Positions 1 through 5,845 of a stretch of DNA of 7,978 bases are shown one piece after another. Each line of letters opens with the position of its first letter. Positions within the stretch are counted from its first letter, which is position 1. The DNA is from Haemophilus parainfluenzae (GTDB taxonomy: Bacteria > Pseudomonadota > Gammaproteobacteria > Enterobacterales > Pasteurellaceae). The stretch is from assembly GCA_018381425.1 (NCBI GenBank), contig JAGZRY010000064.1:1-7978 (forward strand). The letters run 5' to 3'. The notes beneath the pieces are model-generated. The model was not told where the DNA came from. It was given only the letters and a program-made list of their open reading frames with translations, and ran no database searches. The position numbers were made by a program, and so were the translations under genes.

Positions 1-2
1 AA

Positions 3-44
3 ACTGACCGTGGACTGCAGGCTCACAACATCGTTAAAGCGTAA
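3..44 (+). CDS. 3' end of an upstream (probably host) gene, partial
   Basis: The frame starting at base 3 is open and ends in TAA at 42-44, giving the C-terminal residues TDRGLQAHNIVKA. An intrinsic terminator follows nine bases later on the same strand, which is the normal layout for the end of a gene. I do not recognise the protein from 13 residues. A second frame from base 1 stops at 55-57 inside the terminator stem and is less likely. The gene points toward the integrase, opposite to everything in the element, which fits a chromosomal gene next to the insertion site. Confidence 0.4.
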   Translation, partial: TDRGLQAHNIVKA

Positions 45-52
45 AAAAACAG

Positions 53-98
53 AATAACCGTGATTCCAATGTATAATGGCTGTCACGGTTATTTTTTT
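53..98 (+). terminator. Intrinsic terminator of the upstream gene
   Basis: A perfect 11-bp stem (AATAACCGTGA at 53-63 with TCACGGTTATT at 83-93) is followed by an uninterrupted T-run at 92-98. It lies just after the stop codon of the plus-strand partial gene. The same T-run forms one half of the putative element junction. Confidence 0.75.
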
Positions 99-110
99 AA
101 TATAGAAAAA
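92..110. other. Putative element-chromosome junction (integrase-proximal att end)
   Basis: The sequence TTTTTTTAATATAGAAAAA is a T-run, a seven-base AT-rich middle and an A-run. Tn916-type integrases prefer T-rich / short coupling sequence / A-rich targets, and the integrase gene ends about 160 bp away, as in Tn916. The junction is inferred from the target style and position only. The other end and an empty site are not in the window, so the exact crossover base cannot be fixed. Confidence 0.45.
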
Positions 111-151
111 CAGACTAACTTTTTCCATATCTTTTCATAAGTTGCCTTAAT

Positions 152-190
152 GCCGATTTATCCTTATTTTTCAAGGTTTATCGGCTTTTT
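152..190 (+). terminator. Hairpin with T-tract between the element end and int, plus-strand oriented
   Basis: GCCGAT at 152-157 pairs with ATCGGC at 180-185. CCTT and AAGG make an inner stem separated from the outer one by mismatches, and TTTTT follows at 186-190. The T-tract lies on the plus-strand side, so the hairpin would stop transcription entering from the host side and running antisense into int. It cannot serve as the int terminator. Sites for integrase arm binding would also be expected in this stretch, but I could not identify them. Confidence 0.5.
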
Positions 191-269
191 CTCTTTGACA
201 GTAACTTCACTTAACTAGACCTAAGCTTCTTATATCTTCACTCTCAATCGTTGTATAATAAGTTGTAAA

Positions 270-1460
270 TTACATTATCATACTTCTCATTTCTTGCATT
301 GCTCCTATCTCTGATGAATGAGCATATAGATTAAGTGTAAGCATAATATTTGAATGCCCCATGATATACTGTAAATTCTTTGGGTTCATGTTCTTTTGCG
401 CTAATCTCGTACAAAAGGTATGTCTTAATGTATGTGGTGTGATATGCGGTAACTTATCCTCATGGCTTTTGTTATATTTCTTCACAATCCCTTTAAGAAT
501 AGTTTTATAATTGCTCTCTTGCATAGGATAACCATTTGCATTAAGAAACAGGAAATAACGATAACCGTCTATCTCTTTGATTTTTGGTTTTTGTGTTCGT
601 TTTAACACCCTCTTAAATGCCTGCTCCGTTTCATCACTCATGGGTACTTTACGAATACCGCTCTTCGTTTTGGGCTCGTCTATGTAATAACCGTCCTTAT
701 CTTTCAGTAATTGATGATTGACTGATATTACATGATGTTCAAAATCTAAATCTTGTTTTGACAATCCACAAAATTCCGATATTCTCAGTCCTGTTTTTAA
801 TAGTATCAGCACATCATCATAATACTTTTGATATGTAGTATCTTGAATGATAAAATTAAGCAATGCTTGTTCCTGTTCTTCACTCAATGCAACTTTTGAT
901 TTACTGTCATCTTCAATCACATCACTTAACTTAAAATCAAAAGGATTTTTCCTTACACAATCATCTTGTATTGCCATACAGAATGACGCTTTTAACGACC
1001 TTTTATAATTGCTTATCGTCTTGTATGAAAATCCTTTCTCTTTCATGCGGATTGCCCATTCTCTAGCGTCAGATGGTTTAATACTGTCAATACTCCTAGA
1101 ACCGAGTATATCGTCCTCTAACGCTTGCATAAGGTATTTTCTGCCTATCTGTGTATTCTTTTTCACATTCGGTCTTTGAGCGTTCTTTTTGGCATATAAC
1201 TGGCATACGGTCATTTTACTGCCTTGTGTATTGATACCGTCAAATAAATCCCTTTGTATCATGCGTTCCTTTTCTCTTAATGACAAATCATCACGCTTGC
1301 CTTTCGGTGTCCTATCTGTCGGTAACAGTTTCCAAGCATATACATATCTTGTTTTGCCTAATGCGTCCACATATTTATAAGTGTATCTGCCGTCTTGTCT
1401 TTGACTTTCTCCTCTCTGTAATATTCTGTTCTTGTTATCTCGTCTTTTTAATGCTGACAT
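270..1460 (-). CDS. int: Tn916-type tyrosine recombinase (integrase)
   Basis: This integrase would excise and integrate the element through a covalent 3'-phosphotyrosine intermediate. The 396-residue product is colinear with Tn916 Int. An N-terminal arm-binding domain (about 1-75, beginning MSALKRRDNKNRIL) is followed by a SAM-like core-binding domain (about 80-175) and the catalytic domain (about 190-385). Visible catalytic residues are R225 (TGLRISEF), K264/K266 (PKTKSG), H343 and R346 (TPHTLRHTF), H369 (MGHSN) and nucleophile Y379 (LYAHSS), the same Tyr number as in Tn916 Int. The chosen ATG at 1460 has AAAGGAG eight bases upstream and matches the Tn916 start; an in-frame ATG at 1478 lies upstream of that site. 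The C-terminus is slightly shorter than Tn916 Int. It lies downstream of xis and next to the element end, as in Tn916, and appears intact. Confidence 0.95.
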   Translation of the reverse strand: MSALKRRDNKNRILQRGESQRQDGRYTYKYVDALGKTRYVYAWKLLPTDRTPKGKRDDLSLREKERMIQRDLFDGINTQGSKMTVCQLYAKKNAQRPNVKKNTQIGRKYLMQALEDDILGSRSIDSIKPSDAREWAIRMKEKGFSYKTISNYKRSLKASFCMAIQDDCVRKNPFDFKLSDVIEDDSKSKVALSEEQEQALLNFIIQDTTYQKYYDDVLILLKTGLRISEFCGLSKQDLDFEHHVISVNHQLLKDKDGYYIDEPKTKSGIRKVPMSDETEQAFKRVLKRTQKPKIKEIDGYRYFLFLNANGYPMQESNYKTILKGIVKKYNKSHEDKLPHITPHTLRHTFCTRLAQKNMNPKNLQYIMGHSNIMLTLNLYAHSSEIGAMQEMRSMIM

Positions 1461-1484
1461 CTTTCTAACTCCTTTCAAAGTAAG

Positions 1485-1537
1485 AAAGAGCCTTGTATAT
1501 ACGACTTGCTTTCATCATATCACGCACAAGGCTCTTT
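1485..1537. repeat. Perfect 12-bp inverted repeat between xis and int
   Basis: AAAGAGCCTTGT (1485-1496) and ACAAGGCTCTTT (1526-1537) are exact reverse complements around a 29-base loop. They fill most of the gap between the xis stop and the int ribosome site at 1468-1474. On the minus strand only TTTCTT follows the hairpin, a weak T-tract, so it could be a partial terminator, an RNA-stabilising structure or a protein site. The minus-strand loop contains TGATATGAT, an extended -10-like sequence without a good -35. Confidence 0.5.
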
Positions 1538-1541
1538 TGCA

Positions 1542-1742
1542 CTAGAATTGTTCTAATTTATCTATGACTTTTTCAAATTGTCTTTTCTTGATAAGCATAC
1601 GATTACCATTAAACACAACACATTCTTCTTTATGCTGTTTTGCGATTTCACGCAACTTATTCTCGCCAATACGAAAATATAAAGACGCTTCTTCAACGGT
1701 CATCAAATAACGTTCCCATAGTGGCATACTCAAATCGTGCAT
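1542..1742 (-). CDS. xis: Tn916-type excisionase
   Basis: Xis is the small DNA-bending protein that binds near the element ends and steers Int toward excision. The 66-residue product closely parallels Tn916 Xis (67 residues). It shares the WERY block (residues 9-12), an EEASxYFRIGENKLR helix-turn-helix (about 16-30) and a C-terminal NGNRMLIKKRQFEKVID segment. The start at 1742 (MHDLSMPLWERY) is preceded by a strong AAAGGAGGTG five bases away. An ATG at 1787 would add 15 residues that do not match the family. It lies 81 bp upstream of int on the same strand. A separate open frame overlaps its 5' end. Confidence 0.93.
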   Translation of the reverse strand: MHDLSMPLWERYLMTVEEASLYFRIGENKLREIAKQHKEECVVFNGNRMLIKKRQFEKVIDKLEQF

Positions 1743-2151
1743 AAATAAGCACCTCCTTTCCATAAAATGATTTTCTAAGCAATTCAATGGCTTTTGTCAT
1801 AGCCCACAGGAGTTCCACCTCTGCATAGTTCTTATGTAGCCGTACCCATTGCGTGCGACGCTCTTAACGCTCAAGCTGTGGCTGTACGGGAGTATCATTA
1901 TCTGACAGGACAGGTCATGGCGGTAAAAGAGGACAAGTCCTTTACATGAACACAAACAGTATTCGCTCGCTTATGAACAGGTAAATAAGGTCATGGCGTA
2001 TTTATTTCAACGGCTCGCTGTCTGTCAAAGGTATTGAATTGCTTTATTCAGTTGTCAAAGAACGATTGAAAGAAGAAAGTTATCTTTCCTATATACCGCG
2101 TTGAAAAAAAGGGTAAGTGTAACCAAAATCCAAAACTTTTCCATTATAAAT
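1743..2151. other. Region without a convincing gene upstream of xis
   Basis: About 400 bp with no gene I can support. The part at 1800-2020 is GC-richer than its surroundings. It holds an 11-bp direct repeat, AGGTCATGGCG at 1912-1922 and 1988-1998, and a CCGTAC/GTACGG inverted repeat near 1840-1890. A minus-strand frame open from 1863 to 1693 without a clear start runs into xis and may be a gene remnant or leader peptide. TGTCAAAG occurs twice (2023-2030 and 2053-2060). Regulatory genes found here in Tn916 (orf7, orf8, orf9) are absent. Confidence 0.5.
1999..2028 (-). promoter_or_regulatory. Candidate promoter toward xis-int
   Basis: On the minus strand TTGACA (2023-2028) is followed after 18 bases by TAAATA (1999-2004). 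The -35 is perfect and the -10 is poor. It would give xis-int a leader of about 250 nt. A second TTGACA at 2053-2058 has no good -10 partner. This is a sequence match only. Confidence 0.3.
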
Positions 2152-2413
2152 ACAAATGGAACTGTACATTTTGGCAATCATTGGTCGATTTTCTTCTTTT
2201 CGCATAACACTGTCCGCCAAATGACGATTTGTATAATTTGTTAGAAAAGAATTTGATTTTTTCTTCTTGTTCCAACATTCGATTGAAAATACTTCTTTCA
2301 CTTCATATCTGTACAGAAAATGTTGATTTGCTTCCATATCCACAAAAATAATCAAGTTCTTCTTTCGCACCATATAGGGAAATGAAAGTGCCATTTGCTA
2401 AGTTGAAAGTGAA

Positions 2414-2499
2414 AATAATTGATATTTTTTCTTCTTCCGCATAACACTGTCCGGCAAAGTCCGATTTGCGACATATTTCAGAAAACTTTTTTAACTTTT
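2414..2499. repeat. Repeat A, long copy 2
   Basis: This 86-bp segment matches 2673-2757 at about nine positions in ten, with one single-base gap. It includes CGCATAACACTGTCCG, then CAAAGTCCGATTT and a terminal AACTTTTTTAACTTTT. The more divergent copy 1 shares only its first part, near 2185-2232. Confidence 0.8.
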
Positions 2500-2672
2500 T
2501 CACTTCATATCTGTACGGCAATGGTGCATTTGCTAAGTTGATAATGAAATAAATTGAAGTTTTTTCATAACCTAACTACCCAAGCCATATCCAAACTGCC
2601 AACTATGCAATGACATTCTTCTTTCACTTCATATAGGGAATGAAAAGGTTGATTTGCTTCCATATTTACGAG

Positions 2673-2757
2673 AATAATCAATATTTTTTCTTCTTCCGCA
2701 TAACACTGTCCGACAAAGTCCGATTTCCGTCATTTTTGAAAAACTTTTTTAACTTTT
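2673..2757. repeat. Repeat A, long copy 3, abutting the mobT 3' end
   Basis: An 85-bp copy of repeat A ends 11 bp from the mobT stop codon, so the repeat is in the mobT 3' flank on the transcribed strand. Its similarity to copy 2 at 2414-2499 is clearly higher than that between the B units, suggesting recent duplication or selection on A. Confidence 0.8.
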
Positions 2758-2768
2758 CTTTTGTTTTG

Positions 2769-3989
2769 CTAGAAATTAAAAATACCGTCATTCTCTTGTG
2801 GAACAGCGGTATCTATTCTTTCTTTTACGGTTGATTTCTCTAATTGTAATAAGTGTTTATGCTTGTCTTTGAGTTCTGCCTGTTCTATCATGTCATGCAG
2901 TATCGTTGTATGGTTCTGTTTATCAAGTTCCTGCAACATTTTAATTGTCGGTGCGACTTGTCTTTGTACCCAGCTTATCGCTCTTTGTAAGGTGTATGGT
3001 TCAGGCTGTGTTGTCAATCGTATGCTTTCTCTGTTTTCCCCAATAAACCATGCCCAATCCTCATCAAGTTCCCATGAGCCTTTTGGTAAGGTATCATCAC
3101 GTTTTAAAAAACGGACATAATGATTGATGATAGAAAAGGCGGTATGCTCTGCGTCATGATAGGTCAGTAAATCAACCACTGCATAATAGGCACGCTCATT
3201 CTTCAAACGTATTTCAAATCGGTTCTTAATCTCACTTTCATCAAGTTCAATTCCTTTTTTGACGGATTGTTCATAGTTCTTTTGATAGATACACATATAT
3301 AATTCACTGCTTGTTGAACCAAGATAAAGCGTTTCGCCTGTGTTCTGTGGTATATCGTTACCACATTTTTCTGAACCGTCATAACCCTTTTGATTACGAA
3401 ATAAAGTCATACATTCGCCAGCCTTATATTTTGCCTTTAATTTGGGAATATCAAGTATTCCTGCTCGGTCATTGATTGCTAAATCAAGTCGTTTCATCTT
3501 ACCGCCTGCCGTTAAACAATCCAACATGAAGTCATACCAACTTCTTTCCTGTGCAAGCAAGTAGCTTTCCATTTGCCGACACCCACGACCTTTCAATTCC
3601 AACAATACCCCTAACTGTTCATTTGTAGAACACATGATACTGATGTCGCCGAGAATATACTGACTTTCATATCCGTACTGCCCATAATCTTCAAGGAGCA
3701 TATAATCTGCTTTTAATTGCAATACATCACGAATAATCGCTAATGCGTCAGTAGTAGGAAAGCGGACACGAAAGTAATCAATCAGTAAGAATAATGGTTC
3801 TTGTGGATTGAAACGCTCAATCTGTTTTTCTATCGTTTCTTTGAGTTCGTCTGTCAGTGGCAGTTTTCCTTTTTCAATACGGTTATAATGCTCTCGACTA
3901 ATGCCACAGGCAACGGCTAATCTTGTTTGTGTTACGCCGTATTCCTCACGCTTTTGTTTTAATTCTTCAATAAAGTTTTTATCATTCAT
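2769..3989 (-). CDS. mobT: MobT-type relaxase (Tn916 Orf20-like, replication initiation factor family)
   Basis: The predicted function is nicking one strand at oriT to start transfer, and possibly rolling-circle replication, of the excised element. The 406-residue product has an XRE-type helix-turn-helix (about 9-53, with VTQTRLAVACGISREHYNRI) and a Rep_trans-type domain (about 60-320). Family landmarks are RGCRQME (135-141), RLDLAIND (167-174), YLGS (222-225) followed by MCIYQKNYE (232-240), and RFEIRLKNERA (257-267). This is the architecture of the Tn916 Orf20 relaxase family; I cannot assign the catalytic Tyr with certainty. The ATG at 3989 follows GGAGGAA at a seven-base spacing. In Tn916 this gene lies beside oriT and the coupling ATPase gene, far from xis. 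Here an oriT-like site is retained, the ATPase is missing, and xis is the next gene. Length is normal and the frame intact. Confidence 0.92.
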   Translation of the reverse strand: MNDKNFIEELKQKREEYGVTQTRLAVACGISREHYNRIEKGKLPLTDELKETIEKQIERFNPQEPLFLLIDYFRVRFPTTDALAIIRDVLQLKADYMLLEDYGQYGYESQYILGDISIMCSTNEQLGVLLELKGRGCRQMESYLLAQERSWYDFMLDCLTAGGKMKRLDLAINDRAGILDIPKLKAKYKAGECMTLFRNQKGYDGSEKCGNDIPQNTGETLYLGSTSSELYMCIYQKNYEQSVKKGIELDESEIKNRFEIRLKNERAYYAVVDLLTYHDAEHTAFSIINHYVRFLKRDDTLPKGSWELDEDWAWFIGENRESIRLTTQPEPYTLQRAISWVQRQVAPTIKMLQELDKQNHTTILHDMIEQAELKDKHKHLLQLEKSTVKERIDTAVPQENDGIFNF

Positions 3990-4007
3990 TTAAAAATTCC
4001 TCCAATC

Positions 4008-4040
4008 AAAAAAGGCAACTACCATAATTGATAATTGCCT
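4008..4040 (-). terminator. Intrinsic terminator or attenuator directly before mobT
   Basis: On the minus strand an 11-bp stem with G-T wobbles, AGGCAATTATC pairing to GGTAGTTGCCT without a mismatch, encloses a six-base loop. It is followed by TTTTTT (4008-4013 read as A on plus). The T-run ends five bases before the mobT ribosome site, so no promoter fits between the hairpin and mobT. Transcripts reaching mobT must pass it. Confidence 0.65.
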
Positions 4041-4063
4041 GTACTTAAATTTCTGCAAAAGAA

Positions 4064-4104
4064 AAAGACAATCAATTTCTTATTTTTTGAAATCAACTGT
4101 CTTT
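4064..4104 (-). terminator. Second imperfect hairpin in the mobT leader
   Basis: AAAGACA at 4064-4070 pairs with TGTCTTT at 4098-4104, and ATTTC with GAAAT makes an inner stem separated by mismatches. The minus strand continues with TTC and TTTT after the stem, giving a modest T-rich tail. It may be a weak terminator, an alternative fold partner of the next hairpin or part of the origin. Confidence 0.4.
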
Positions 4105-4128
4105 CTCATGTTTCCTATTCAATTTTCA

Positions 4129-4157
4129 TAGTGATATAGGTACAATTTATATCACTA
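4129..4157. promoter_or_regulatory. Perfect 10-bp inverted repeat, candidate MobT or regulator site
   Basis: TAGTGATATA (4129-4138) and TATATCACTA (4148-4157) are exact reverse complements around nine bases. On the minus strand the right arm overlaps TGATATAAA (-10 hexamer at 4146-4151), an extended -10-like sequence pointed at mobT with no clear -35. The symmetric form suits a dimeric DNA-binding protein. MobT has an XRE-type helix-turn-helix and the site is about 75 bp from the putative nic hairpin, so MobT itself is the first candidate ligand. Confidence 0.5.
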
Positions 4158-4230
4158 CTGTAAAAATGCGGTTTTGCCTTATAAATACAGCGTTTCCGCT
4201 TTGCAATGTCTATTGTTTCTTGTTTTTTGT

Positions 4231-4255
4231 GCCCCCCTTGTTAGATAACGGGGGC
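4231..4255 (-). other. oriT: oriT nic-region hairpin (ICEBs1/Tn916 type)
   Basis: GCCCCC (4231-4236) pairs with GGGGGC (4250-4255), with a short inner GTTA/TAAC repeat at 4240-4249. Read on the minus strand the core is CTAACAAGGGGGG, preceded by CCCCCGTTAT. From memory, the ICEBs1 nic region has a C-run, a short spacer, CTAACA and GGGGGG, which agrees closely, and Tn916 has a related oriT. It lies about 240 bp upstream of a MobT gene, the expected place for a relaxase target. The exact nick position is not assigned. Confidence 0.75.
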
Positions 4256-4264
4256 TTGATAATC

Positions 4265-4360
4265 GCTCGCCACAGGCTCGCTCACAGACGAAGTGAACCA
4301 TTCCCTCGCCAGCAGGCTGGCGTGGCTCTATGTCTTCGACAGCCACCGTGAATGGATCAC
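4265..4360. repeat. GC-rich nested inverted repeat beside oriT
   Basis: An outer stem pairs GTGAACCATTC (4293-4303) with GAATGGATCAC (4350-4360), one mismatch in 11. It encloses two further stems: CGCCAGC/GCTGGCG (4307-4313/4316-4322) with a two-base loop, and GTGGCT/AGCCAC (4322-4327/4341-4346, sharing base 4322). GCTCGC is also repeated at 4265-4270 and 4276-4281. The segment is much GC-richer than its flanks and has no convincing gene. It could be an accessory part of oriT, a single-strand origin for the transferred strand, or the terminator region of the ars operon. Its function is inferred only from structure and location. Confidence 0.5.
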
Positions 4361-4394
4361 TCCGCCTGTTTTGAACGATTAAATCATTTTACAG

Positions 4395-4805
4395 TTACAA
4401 GATATAGCCCTTTTTAATTTTATCAGCTAATTCAAGTATTTTAGCATCAATCAATTTAATCGTATCTTGAAATTCTTCATCACTTTTTCCGCTAGGGTCA
4501 TCTAACCCCCAATCTTCTCTGTAACTGCAAGGAAGATAAGGACAATTTACATTACACCCCATAGTAATCACAATATCTATTGGTGGTATTTCTGATAATA
4601 ATTTTGAGTATTGCGTATCTTCCATGTTTATCTGGTACATTTCTTTCATCAAACGTACTGCGTCTTGATTGATTTGCGGTTTTGTTTCTGTTCCTGCTGA
4701 ATAGCTTTCAAAAACGTCAAAAGCATGATATTTTCCGAGTGCCTCAGCAATTTGGCTACGACAAGAATTATGCACACATATAAAAGCTACTTTAGGCTTT
4801 TTCAT
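4395..4805 (-). CDS. arsC: Arsenate reductase, thioredoxin-linked LMW-phosphatase fold
   Basis: It reduces arsenate to arsenite in the cytosol for export. The 136-residue product begins with the phosphate-loop signature CVHNSCR (C10-X5-R16), where C10 is the nucleophile. Further cysteines are C84 and C88 (TMGCNVNCP), aligned with the C82/C89 redox pair of staphylococcal ArsC, plus C93. DWGLDDPSGK (98-107) carries the conserved Asp-Pro that acts as general acid. The length matches the family (about 130-140). The ATG at 4805 overlaps the end of acr3 by 14 bases, indicating translational coupling; its own ribosome site is weak. It is the last gene of the ars operon. No strong terminator follows before the oriT region, so some transcription may read through oriT. 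Confidence 0.95.
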   Translation of the reverse strand: MKKPKVAFICVHNSCRSQIAEALGKYHAFDVFESYSAGTETKPQINQDAVRLMKEMYQINMEDTQYSKLLSEIPPIDIVITMGCNVNCPYLPCSYREDWGLDDPSGKSDEEFQDTIKLIDAKILELADKIKKGYIL

Positions 4806-5841
4806 ACTTTTTAAACCAACCTTTCGTACTATTTGATACTTTTACCAAGAATAACATAATAGGTACTTCAACCAACACGCCAACAATCGTAGCAAGTGTA
4901 GCAGGAGAGGACATTCCAAATAAGGAAATGGAAACCGCTACGGATAATTCAAAGAAATTAGACGCTCCAATCATGCCAGCAGGTGAGGCTATATCATGTG
5001 GCAATTTCAAAAAATAGCTTGCAATATAAGCAATTCCGAAAATAAGTATTGTCTGTATAATTAACGGAACAGCTATTAAAAGAATGTGTAAAGGATTTGA
5101 TAAAATCACATTACCTTGAAATGAGAATAGCAGTACCAAAGTTAAAAGCAATCCAATCGTAGTTATTCCATCAAATTTTTTCACAAAAATATTTTCAAAA
5201 TATTCTTTATCTTTTTTCTTTGTAATTATATATCTTGTTGCAATTCCTGCAACCAATGGAATAACAACAAATAGAAATATAGAGAGAAATAAAGTATCAA
5301 ATGGAACAGCTACATTTCCCATTCCCAACAGTAAACTTACAATCGGAACAAAAGCAACTAAAATAATCAAATCATTTGTTGCAACTTGAACAACTGTATA
5401 TGCTGGATTTCCTTTTGTTAAAGAACTCCACACAAACACCATCGCAGTACATGGAGCTGCTCCAAGTAAAACTGCTCCTGCAAGATATTCGGTTGCTAAT
5501 GAAGATGGTATCCATGCTTTAAAAATAACATAAAAGAATATCGACGCAATGAAGTACATTGTAAACGGCTTAATAAGCCAGTTCGTTACCCATGTTACCA
5601 CAAGTCCGCTAGGATTTTTACTAACATTTTTGATACTTTGAAAATCAACTTTCATCATCATTGGATAAATCATTACCCAAATCAATATTGCGATAGGAAC
5701 AGATACATTCGCATATTCAAAGCGGTTTAAAAATTCTGGAATAAAAGGTAAGAACTTTCCTATCAATATACCACCTGCCATACATAACACAACCCAAACA
5801 GATAAATATTTTTGAAAGAAACCTATTTTCGTTTTTTCCAT
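4792..5841 (-). CDS. acr3: ACR3-family arsenite efflux transporter
   Basis: A membrane exporter that extrudes arsenite using the proton motive force. The 349 residues are mostly hydrophobic, consistent with the ten transmembrane segments of ACR3 proteins, and length is normal. Diagnostic motifs are GAAPCTAMVFVWS with the essential cysteine at C131, GNPAYTVVQVATND (144-157), and GASNFFELSVA with conserved E298. These distinguish it from the unrelated ArsB exporter, although such genes are often labelled arsB. The start at 5841 has GAGAGGT a few bases upstream and lies four bases after the preceding stop. It overlaps arsC by 14 bp. It is the main arsenite exit route in this cassette. Confidence 0.95.
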   Translation of the reverse strand: MEKTKIGFFQKYLSVWVVLCMAGGILIGKFLPFIPEFLNRFEYANVSVPIAILIWVMIYPMMMKVDFQSIKNVSKNPSGLVVTWVTNWLIKPFTMYFIASIFFYVIFKAWIPSSLATEYLAGAVLLGAAPCTAMVFVWSSLTKGNPAYTVVQVATNDLIILVAFVPIVSLLLGMGNVAVPFDTLFLSIFLFVVIPLVAGIATRYIITKKKDKEYFENIFVKKFDGITTIGLLLTLVLLFSFQGNVILSNPLHILLIAVPLIIQTILIFGIAYIASYFLKLPHDIASPAGMIGASNFFELSVAVSISLFGMSSPATLATIVGVLVEVPIMLFLVKVSNSTKGWFKKYEKA

Positions 5842-5845
5842 AAAA

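Larger units (their letters stand above)
2152..2768. repeat. Interspersed two-family repeat region downstream of mobT
   Basis: About 600 AT-rich bases lie between mobT and the xis leader. Family A is marked by the exact 16-mer CGCATAACACTGTCCG at 2201-2216, 2438-2453 and 2697-2712. Family B, about 75 bp, contains CTTCATAT or CCATAT, then an ATTTGCT core, an AATAAT block and TTTTTTCTTC; it begins near 2299, 2368, 2501 and 2625. The approximate order along the plus strand is A-B-B-A-B-B-A. Minus-strand translation gives related peptides, for example EEEKISIIFTFNLANGTF and EEEKILIILVNMEANQPF. The frames break at stops and shifts and no start has a ribosome site, so these are more likely repeat DNA or decayed coding repeats than genes. 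The longest frames (2089-2394, 2303-2521) are not called. Confidence 0.7.

Noticed and set aside
1189..1468. Two overlapping plus-strand frames of about 60 codons (1189-1380 and 1280-1468)
   Set aside because: They lie wholly antisense to the well-supported integrase gene and show no ribosome site or known motif.
2089..2394. Minus-strand 101-codon frame in the repeat region
   Set aside because: No ribosome site at the first ATG and it is built mostly of repeat units. It could be a real small gene using an internal start, but I cannot support one.
2303..2521. Minus-strand 72-codon frame in the repeat region
   Set aside because: It starts at TTG without a ribosome site and follows repeat boundaries. 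Sister repeats are broken by stops or shifts.
2201..2712. Repeat A copies considered as a CRISPR array or replication iterons
   Set aside because: Spacings are about 240-260 bp and unequal, spacers are themselves repeats, and there are no cas genes. Iterons would be short and closely spaced.
2863..3120. Plus-strand 85-codon frame
   Set aside because: Antisense shadow of mobT; Ser/Cys-rich composition is typical of such shadows.
4166..4351. Plus-strand 61-codon frame
   Set aside because: It reads through the oriT-like hairpin and the nested inverted repeat, which explain the sequence better, and it has no ribosome site.
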